Origin: CAZNKU01 sp045545235
GTDB lineage: Bacteria; Bacillota; Clostridia; Monoglobales; Firm-18
Direction: 5' to 3'
DNA length: 12,344 nucleotides
Assembly (NCBI GenBank): GCA_045545235.1
Contig: JAZQAN010000012.1
Span: 1 to 12,344, forward strand
In this document: positions 5,860 to 12,344 of the stretch, one piece after another
How the letters are laid out: every line of letters begins with the position of its first letter
Position numbering within the stretch: position 1 is the first letter of the stretch
The notes under the pieces: model-generated
What the model saw: the letters and a program-made list of their open reading frames with translations, nothing else
Told to the model about the DNA's origin: nothing
The model's database searches: none
Position numbers and translations under genes: made by a program

Positions 5860-5866
5860 TTCGACA
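5860..5866 (-). promoter_or_regulatory. Spo0A-box-like heptamer upstream of the structured-RNA promoter
   Basis: TTCGACA on the plus strand, TGTCGAAA on the minus, about 31 bp upstream of the -35 box. That distance would suit an upstream regulator site, but a single 7-mer in AT-rich DNA is weak evidence. Confidence 0.35.
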
Positions 5867-5877
5867 TATAAATAAAC

Positions 5878-5936
5878 AAAGAAATGTACCGCATTTCAAC
5901 CATAATTCTTCATTATGCATTCTTAATTCTTCATTA
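5878..5936. repeat. Diverged solo copy of one end of the composite repeat
   Basis: It aligns without gaps to 5359-5417, with 42 of 59 positions identical by my count. Both copies begin AAAGAAATG..GCATTT, a small inverted repeat, go on through ATTCT-AATTCT units, and end ATTA next to the A-run of a terminator stem. This copy lacks the 25-bp palindrome found beside the other. It lies just downstream of the rpoC terminator in the direction of transcription. Confidence 0.55.
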
Positions 5937-5938
5937 AA

Positions 5939-5972
5939 AAAAAGCTGTGATAATCACTTATCACAGCTTTTT
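5939..5972 (-). terminator. rpoC intrinsic terminator
   Basis: A perfect stem of 15 bp (5939-5953 with 5958-5972, core AAGCTGTGATAA) with a 4-nt loop is followed on the minus strand by a run of T residues. It starts three bases after the rpoC TAG, so the rpoBC transcript most likely ends here. Confidence 0.95.
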
Positions 5973-5975
5973 AAA

Positions 5976-8900
5976 CTATTCAATTATTTCTGCTTCTGTT
6001 ACAGATTTTTCAACTTCAACATTTCTGTATTTAGCCATACCTGTACCTGCAGGAATAAGCTTACCGATGATAACATTTTCCTTAAGACCAAGAAGTGGGT
6101 CAATCTTACCCTTAATAGCAGCATCTGTAAGAACACGTGTTGTTTCCTGGAAAGAAGCTGCAGACAAGAAGGAATCTGTTGCAAGAGATGCCTTTGTGAT
6201 ACCAAGAAGTACATCTGTATATGTTGCAGGTGTCTGACCTTCTTCCAAAGCCTTATTAGCTTCTTTAATTACAGAAATGTCAACCATTGAACCTGAAAGC
6301 AACATTGTATCACCCGGATCCTCAACGCGAACCTTACGCATCATCTGTCTTACGATAACTTCAACGTGACGGTCATTGATATCAACACCCTGCAGACGGT
6401 AAACACGCTGAACTTCCTGGATAAGGTAGTTCTGAACAGCAGTTGCACCTTTAATCTTCAGGATATCGTGCGGATTAATTGAACCTTCAGTAAGTTCGTC
6501 ACCAGCATCAATAATCTGACCTTCCTCAACCTTAATACGAGAACCGTAAGCGATTGGGTATGAAACAGCTTCACCTGTTTCGTCGTTGAATATCTTAATT
6601 TCTTTTCTCTTATTCTTAATTTCTTCAATAGCTACTCTACCGCCGATTTCAGCGATAATAGCAAGACCTTTCGGCTTTCTTGCTTCAAACAATTCTTCAA
6701 CACGGGGAAGACCCTGTGTAATATCTTCTGCCTGAGCAACACCACCTGTATGGAATGTTCTCATTGTAAGCTGAGTACCGGGTTCACCGATAGACTGAGC
6801 AGCAATGATACCAACAGATTCACCGATATTGATTTTGCCTGAAACAGCAAGGTTAGAACCGTAACATTTAGCACAAACACCAACAGGAAGTTCGCACTTC
6901 AAAACTGAACGGATTTTAACAGATTCAACACCGCAAGCAACAATCTTGTTAGCTTCAGCCAAAGTCATAAGGTGACCCTTGTTAACGATAATTTCGCCTG
7001 TCTGAGGGTTAACTACGTCTTCAGCAGTGTATCTGCCTTCCAAACGGTCTTCAAGCTTTTCTATCATTTCGTTACCGTCTTTAATAGCAGTAACAGTGAT
7101 ATATTCTGTAGTTCCGCAATCTTCAGCACGGATGATAAGGTCCTGAGCAACGTCAACAAGACGACGTGTCATATAACCCGAGTCAGCTGTTCTAAGAGCA
7201 GTATCCGCAAGACCTTTACGTGCACCGTGAGTTGAAATGAAGTATTCCAAAACGTTAAGACCTTCACGGAAGTTAGCACGAATAGGAATTTCCACCGCAC
7301 GACCTGATGTGTTAGCCATAAGACCACGCATAGCCGCAAGCTGACGAATCTGGTTAACGCTACCACGGGCGCCGGAGTCCGCCATCATAAAGATTGGGTT
7401 GTACTGGTCAAGCTTGCTCATAAGAGCATTAGTAACCTTTGTACTTGTTTCATTCCATGTATTGATAACCTGAACATAACGTTCGTCATCAGTCATAAGA
7501 CCACGACGGTACTGCTTTGTAATCTTTTCAATAGCTTCTTCAGCCTCTGCAAGATACTGAGCCTTTTCTTCAGGAATTTCAATATCACTAACGGAAATTG
7601 TAATAGCACCCTTTGTAGAGTACTTAAAGCCAAGTGCCTTTAATGCATCAAGCACTTCAGCAGTTTTTGTCATATCGTAAACTGCGATACACTTGTCAAT
7701 AATTTTACCAAGCATCTTCTTACCAACAAGATTTCTGTCAGTAATGATGTAGTATTTTTCAGTTCTGTTGCCTGCTTCGTCAATAATAACCTTCTTTGAA
7801 TACTGTTCAGCGTTCATATAAACTTCAGGATTTTCACCCTGTGCAACCTTAAGCTCATATTCAGCAAGCTTTGCAGCTTCTTCTTCTGTTGCAGGTCTTG
7901 TCTTAACGTCAATTTCATAGTCAAGAACATTTTCCATAGTTGAACGGTCAACAAAACCAAGGTTCTGAGGAACAACCTCGTTGAATATAATTCTACCGCA
8001 GGTTGTCTGAATAATAGCAGTAACCTTTCTGCCTTCAAATTCGCCTACTTTTCTAACCTTGATGATAGAATGAAGGCTGATAGCCTTAGCATTGTAAGCA
8101 AGTAAAACTTCTTCTTCAGAAGCAAACACCTTACCTTCGCCGGGTTCACCGTGCTTGTAAAGGTTAAGGTAGTAAGAACCAAGTACCATATCCTGTGTAG
8201 GAACAGTAACAGGACGACCGTCCTGAGGTTTTAGAAGGTTGTTTGCAGAAAGCATCAAAAATCTTGCTTCTGCCTGTGCCTCTACAGAAAGAGGTACGTG
8301 AACAGCCATCTGGTCACCGTCGAAGTCGGCGTTAAACGCAGTACATACCAACGGATGAAGCTTTAGGGCTCTGCCCTCTACCAAAACAGGTTCAAATGCC
8401 TGAATACCAAGTCTGTGAAGTGTTGGGGCACGGTTCAGGAACACCGGATGTTCCTTAATAACCTCCTCAAGCACATCCCATATTTCAGGACGTAGTCTTT
8501 CAACCATTCTCTTTGCAGCTTTTATATTATGAGCTGTGCCATCGTTAACAAGCTTTTTCATAACGAAAGGTTTGAAAAGCTCAATAGCCATTTCTTTAGG
8601 CAAACCGCACTGATAAATCTTAAGTTCAGGACCTACAACGATAACTGAACGACCGGAGTAGTCAACACGCTTACCCAAAAGGTTCTGACGGAAACGACCC
8701 TGCTTACCTTTAAGCATATCAGAAAGTGATTTTAAAGGTCTGTTACCGGGACCTGTAACAGGTCTGCCGCGTCTGCCGTTATCGATAAGAGCATCAACAG
8801 CTTCCTGAAGCATACGTTTTTCATTTCTTACGATGATATCAGGAGCAGAAAGCTCTAAAAGTCTCTTCAAACGATTGTTTCTGTTAATAACACGTCTGTA

Positions 8901-9671
8901 AAGGTCATTAAGGTCACTTGTTGCAAATCTACCACCGTCAAGCTGAACCATAGGTCTGATTTCAGGGGGAATTACAGGAACAACCTCCATAACCATCCAT
9001 TCAGGCTTGTTGTCAGAATTTTTAAATGATTCAACAACTTCAAGTCTTTTTATAATCTTAACCTTTTTCTGACCTACAGAATCTGCAAGTTCTTCGCGAA
9101 GCTCTTCAGCAAGAGCATCAAGGTCAATTTCCTGCAAAAGCTCACGAACAGCTTCTGCACCCATACCTGCACGGAACTTATCGCCGTATCTTTCATAGGC
9201 TTCTTTATATTCTTTTTCGGAAAGAACCTGCTTTTTCTCAAGCAAAGTCTTACCGGGGTCAATTACGATATATGAAGCAAAGTACAAAACTTTTTCAAGA
9301 ATTCTAGGTGAAATATCAAGTATAAGACCCATTCTGCTTGGAATACCCTTAAAGTACCAGATGTGTGATACAGGGGCAGCAAGCTCGATGTGACCCATTC
9401 TTTCACGACGAACCTTTGACTTAGTAACCTCAACGCCGCAACGGTCGCAGACGATACCCTTATAACGTACCTTTTTATACTTTCCGCAATGACATTCCCA
9501 GTCCTTTGTAGGGCCGAATATACGTTCGCAGAAAAGACCGTCTCTTTCAGGCTTCAAGGTTCTGTAGTTTATAGTTTCGGGCTTTCTAACCTCACCGCGA
9601 GACCACTCACGGATTTTGTCAGGTGATGCAAGTCCTATTTGTATTGCTTCGAAATTATTAAATTCTAGCAA
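5976..9671 (-). CDS. rpoC: DNA-directed RNA polymerase subunit beta-prime (RpoC)
   Basis: The largest subunit of RNA polymerase, forming the clamp and much of the active site. With the start at TTG 9671 the protein is 1231 aa and begins MLEFNNFEAIQIGLASPDKI, like relatives. Zinc site 1: C60, C62, C75, C78 (CHCGKY..CDRCGVE). The catalytic Mg2+ motif NADFDGDQMAVH carries D449, D451 and D453. Zinc site 2: C852, C926, C933, C936 (CELPVGVCAKCYG). Bridge-helix and trigger-loop sequences are intact (GSVNQIRQLAAMRGLMANTS; FISTHGARKGLADTALRTAD). An in-frame TTG three codons earlier (9680) directly abuts the AAGGAG and leaves no spacing, while 9671 gives 9 nt, so the shorter form is chosen. It lies 51 nt after rpoB and is surely co-transcribed with it. 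No large inserts and no frameshift. Confidence 0.98.
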   Translation of the reverse strand: MLEFNNFEAIQIGLASPDKIREWSRGEVRKPETINYRTLKPERDGLFCERIFGPTKDWECHCGKYKKVRYKGIVCDRCGVEVTKSKVRRERMGHIELAAPVSHIWYFKGIPSRMGLILDISPRILEKVLYFASYIVIDPGKTLLEKKQVLSEKEYKEAYERYGDKFRAGMGAEAVRELLQEIDLDALAEELREELADSVGQKKVKIIKRLEVVESFKNSDNKPEWMVMEVVPVIPPEIRPMVQLDGGRFATSDLNDLYRRVINRNNRLKRLLELSAPDIIVRNEKRMLQEAVDALIDNGRRGRPVTGPGNRPLKSLSDMLKGKQGRFRQNLLGKRVDYSGRSVIVVGPELKIYQCGLPKEMAIELFKPFVMKKLVNDGTAHNIKAAKRMVERLRPEIWDVLEEVIKEHPVFLNRAPTLHRLGIQAFEPVLVEGRALKLHPLVCTAFNADFDGDQMAVHVPLSVEAQAEARFLMLSANNLLKPQDGRPVTVPTQDMVLGSYYLNLYKHGEPGEGKVFASEEEVLLAYNAKAISLHSIIKVRKVGEFEGRKVTAIIQTTCGRIIFNEVVPQNLGFVDRSTMENVLDYEIDVKTRPATEEEAAKLAEYELKVAQGENPEVYMNAEQYSKKVIIDEAGNRTEKYYIITDRNLVGKKMLGKIIDKCIAVYDMTKTAEVLDALKALGFKYSTKGAITISVSDIEIPEEKAQYLAEAEEAIEKITKQYRRGLMTDDERYVQVINTWNETSTKVTNALMSKLDQYNPIFMMADSGARGSVNQIRQLAAMRGLMANTSGRAVEIPIRANFREGLNVLEYFISTHGARKGLADTALRTADSGYMTRRLVDVAQDLIIRAEDCGTTEYITVTAIKDGNEMIEKLEDRLEGRYTAEDVVNPQTGEIIVNKGHLMTLAEANKIVACGVESVKIRSVLKCELPVGVCAKCYGSNLAVSGKINIGESVGIIAAQSIGEPGTQLTMRTFHTGGVAQAEDITQGLPRVEELFEARKPKGLAIIAEIGGRVAIEEIKNKRKEIKIFNDETGEAVSYPIAYGSRIKVEEGQIIDAGDELTEGSINPHDILKIKGATAVQNYLIQEVQRVYRLQGVDINDRHVEVIVRQMMRKVRVEDPGDTMLLSGSMVDISVIKEANKALEEGQTPATYTDVLLGITKASLATDSFLSAASFQETTRVLTDAAIKGKIDPLLGLKENVIIGKLIPAGTGMAKYRNVEVEKSVTEAEIIE

Positions 9672-9722
9672 AGTATTCAACTCCTTCTTTAATATTTGAA
9701 TTTTGAAAGTGATTATAAGTTA

Positions 9723-12344
9723 TTATTCGTCGTCCTCTTCAAAATCCAAATCGTCAATAGCTACATCCAAAACAGGTTCTTCAGCTTCTGCAGATTCATT
9801 GTCTTCATCAGCAAAAATCTGATTAACAATGTCATCCTCAATTGTGTAAGAACCACCGCTTACAAACTTGTCAGCTTCATCCTGACTCTGCATTTCTGCA
9901 TCCAGGTTAAGTGGTTTTGGCATATAGTCATCTTCCTCGTCAACGCTTTCACGAATAGGAATTTCTTCCATATTTTCGTCAAGAACCTTAACGTCAAGCA
10001 TCAAGCTCTGAAGTTCTTTAATAAGAACCTTGAAGGATTCAGGCACACCCGGAGTAGGGATGTTTTCGCCCTTAACAATAGCCTCATAGGTTTTAACACG
10101 ACCAACAACGTCGTCAGACTTAACAGTAAGGATTTCCTGCAAGGTATAAGCCGCACCGTAAGCTTCCAACGCCCAAACTTCCATTTCACCGAATCTCTGA
10201 CCACCAAACTGAGCTTTACCGCCAAGAGGCTGCTGAGTTACAAGTGAGTAAGGACCAGTTGAACGTGCGTGAATCTTATCATCAACAAGATGATGAAGTT
10301 TCAAATAATGCATATAACCAACTGTTACGCGGTTATCAAACGGTTCACCTGTACGTCCATCATAAAGTACAGTCTTACCGTCTTTGTTATATCCTGCATA
10401 CTCTAGAGTCTGCATAATATCATATTCGTTTGCACCGTCAAATACCGGTGTAGCAATTTTCCAGCCCAATGCTTTAGCCGCATAACCAAGATGCACTTCA
10501 AGCACCTGACCGATGTTCATTCGTGAAGGTACGCCAAGTGGGTTAAGTACAATTTCAAGTGGTGTACCATCAGGTAGGAATGGCATATCCTCTTCAGGAA
10601 GAATTCTTGAAACGACACCCTTGTTACCGTGACGACCCGCCATTTTATCGCCGACGCTGATTTTACGTCTCTGTGCAATATATACACGAACAAGATGATT
10701 TACTCCCGGTGGAAGTTCGTCACCATTCTGACGTGTGAATATCTTAACGTCTACTATGATACCTGCTTCACCGTGTGGAACACGAAGTGATGTATCGCGA
10801 ACTTCACGTGCCTTTTCACCGAAAATAGCACGAAGAAGTCTTTCTTCACTTGTAAGCTCTGTTTCACCCTTAGGTGTAACCTTACCTACCAATATATCAC
10901 CCGGACGCACTTCTGCACCGATACGGATAATACCGCGTTCGTCAAGGTCACGAAGAGCATCCTCACCTACGTTTGGAATATCTCTTGTAATTTCTTCCAT
11001 ACCAAGCTTTGTATCACGTGCTTCACATTCGTATCTTTCAATATGAATTGATGTGAACTTATCTTCCTTAACAAGCTTTTCGTTAATAAGGACAGCATCC
11101 TCGTAGTTATAACCTTCCCATGTTACGAAACCGATAAGGATGTTACGTCCAAGAGCTATTTCACCGTTGTCAGTAGCAGGACCGTCAGCGATGATGTCAC
11201 CCTTTTTAACAGCTTCGCCTTCTGAAACGATAGGCTTCTGGTTGATACAAGTACTCTGGTTAGAACGTTTGAATTTAAGAAGCTTGTAAGAATCTTCCTT
11301 GCCGTCCTTTGTCTTAATAACGATTTTGTCAGCAGAAACACTTGTAACAACACCGTCATTTTTAGCAAGAACAACAACCCCCGAGTCTTTAGCAGCCTTA
11401 TATTCCATACCTGTACCTACGATAGGTGATTCAGTACGAAGAAGCGGAACAGCCTGACGCTGCATGTTTGAACCCATCAGCGCACGGTTAGCGTCATCGT
11501 TTTCAAGGAACGGAATCATAGCAGTAGCAACTGATACAATCTGCTTAGGTGATACGTCCATATAGTCAATTTTTGAAGCTTCAACTTCAAGAATTTTATC
11601 TCTGTAACGAGCAGTAACGTTTTTGTTGATGAATCTGCCGTTTTCATCAAGCAATTCATTTGCCTGAGCTACGATATATTCATCTTCCTCGTCTGCAGTC
11701 ATGTAATGTGTTTCAAGTGTAACAACGCCTGTTTCCTTATCTACTTTTCTGTAAGGTGTTTCGATGAAGCCGTATTCATTAACACGAGCAAAAGTAGAAA
11801 GTGAAGAAATAAGACCGATGTTAGGACCTTCAGGAGATTCGATAGGACACATACGACCGTAGTGTGTATGATGTACGTCTCGAACTTCGAAGCCTGCACG
11901 TTCTCTTGAAAGACCGCCGGGACCCAATGCAGAAAGACGTCTTTTGTGAGTAAGCTCTGCAAGAGGGTTTGTCTGATCCATAAACTGTGAAAGCTGTGAG
12001 GAACCGAAGAATTCCTTAATTGCAGCTGTAACAGGTCTTATGTTAATCAAAGTCTGCGGAGTAAGAGTTTCAGCATCCTGAATAGTCATTCTTTCACGAA
12101 CAACTCTTTCCATTCTTGCAATACCAATTCTGAACTGGTTCTGCAAAAGTTCACCAACTGAACGAAGACGACGGTTGCCCAAATGGTCGATATCGTCAGT
12201 TACACCAATGTTATATGCAAGGTTAATGTGATAGTTTACGGAAGCTAACATATCATCTGTTCTGATGTATCTTGGAATCAATTCATCGATATTTGCTTCA
12301 ATAGCAGCCTTAAGAAGGTCTTTGTCTGCATCACATTCTTCAAG
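9723..12344 (-). CDS. rpoB: DNA-directed RNA polymerase subunit beta (RpoB), N-terminus off the window
   Basis: 873 residues are readable; the reading frame runs open to the right edge, so roughly the first 350-400 residues are missing. RpoB forms the second side of the polymerase cleft and binds rifampicin. The rifampicin pocket (11892-12005) reads GSSQLSQFMDQTNPLAEL then THKRRLSALGPGG. It has the unmutated Q, D, H, R and S residues at the positions where resistance mutations arise in other bacteria, so this copy looks like the sensitive type. Also seen are EGYNYEDAVLINEK (near 11090-11125) and the conserved lysine region GDKMAGRHGNKGVVS (near 10615-10660) that contacts the RNA 3' end. The last ~70 residues form a strongly acidic tail ending DLDFEEDDE. 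A 51-nt gap with AAGGAG leads to rpoC. Confidence 0.98.
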   Translation of the reverse strand, partial: LEECDADKDLLKAAIEANIDELIPRYIRTDDMLASVNYHINLAYNIGVTDDIDHLGNRRLRSVGELLQNQFRIGIARMERVVRERMTIQDAETLTPQTLINIRPVTAAIKEFFGSSQLSQFMDQTNPLAELTHKRRLSALGPGGLSRERAGFEVRDVHHTHYGRMCPIESPEGPNIGLISSLSTFARVNEYGFIETPYRKVDKETGVVTLETHYMTADEEDEYIVAQANELLDENGRFINKNVTARYRDKILEVEASKIDYMDVSPKQIVSVATAMIPFLENDDANRALMGSNMQRQAVPLLRTESPIVGTGMEYKAAKDSGVVVLAKNDGVVTSVSADKIVIKTKDGKEDSYKLLKFKRSNQSTCINQKPIVSEGEAVKKGDIIADGPATDNGEIALGRNILIGFVTWEGYNYEDAVLINEKLVKEDKFTSIHIERYECEARDTKLGMEEITRDIPNVGEDALRDLDERGIIRIGAEVRPGDILVGKVTPKGETELTSEERLLRAIFGEKAREVRDTSLRVPHGEAGIIVDVKIFTRQNGDELPPGVNHLVRVYIAQRRKISVGDKMAGRHGNKGVVSRILPEEDMPFLPDGTPLEIVLNPLGVPSRMNIGQVLEVHLGYAAKALGWKIATPVFDGANEYDIMQTLEYAGYNKDGKTVLYDGRTGEPFDNRVTVGYMHYLKLHHLVDDKIHARSTGPYSLVTQQPLGGKAQFGGQRFGEMEVWALEAYGAAYTLQEILTVKSDDVVGRVKTYEAIVKGENIPTPGVPESFKVLIKELQSLMLDVKVLDENMEEIPIRESVDEEDDYMPKPLNLDAEMQSQDEADKFVSGGSYTIEDDIVNQIFADEDNESAEAEEPVLDVAIDDLDFEEDDE

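Noticed and set aside
9696..10247. Plus-strand ORF of 183 codons opposite the end of rpoB
   Set aside because: Antisense shadow of the rpoB C-terminus; composition reflects the complement of acidic codons and no start signal is seen.
1..12344. CRISPR arrays, tRNA or rRNA genes, prophage or transposase genes
   Set aside because: Looked for repeated spaced units, clover-leaf-like sequence and integrase/transposase motifs; none were seen.

Overview
The window looks like a piece of a low-GC Bacillota chromosome, most likely class Clostridia. The reasons are the AT-rich intergenic DNA, the 1231-residue RpoC without large lineage insertions, the NhaC, SseB and MltG gene content, strong AAGGAG-type ribosome binding sites, and several TTCGACA heptamers in gaps between genes that match the Spo0A-box core. 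This placement is an inference from sequence character, not a database match. Every gene I accept is on the minus strand, so transcription runs from high to low coordinates.

In transcription order, the window opens inside rpoB (its N-terminal third is off the right edge). A 51-nt gap leads to a complete rpoC that starts at TTG. A strong intrinsic terminator sits three bases after the rpoC stop, so no ribosomal-protein genes follow in the same transcript. The next ~0.9 kb (about 5050-5975) is the most unusual part. It has a near-consensus promoter whose predicted +1 is the first base of a long imperfect RNA rod, then overlapping antiterminator and terminator hairpins, then a 46-codon ORF with a good Shine-Dalgarno sequence whose stop codon lies in the loop of a second terminator. 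Beside it is a MITE-like repeat with a perfect 25-bp inverted repeat at its core, and a diverged copy of one end of that repeat lies next to the rpoC terminator.

Beyond the repeat lie separate single-function genes: a GNAT acetyltransferase with its own strong promoter, an NhaC-type Na+/H+ antiporter, a small SseB-domain protein, a short-chain dehydrogenase with an enlarged glycine loop, a single-domain EamA transporter, and mltG (cell-wall lytic transglycosylase, cut off at the left edge). Gaps of roughly 70-215 nt separate them. They do not form an obvious pathway, and no convincing terminators separate them, so some read-through is possible. The best candidate for something undescribed is the structured RNA, attenuator and 46-aa ORF between rpoC and the repeat.
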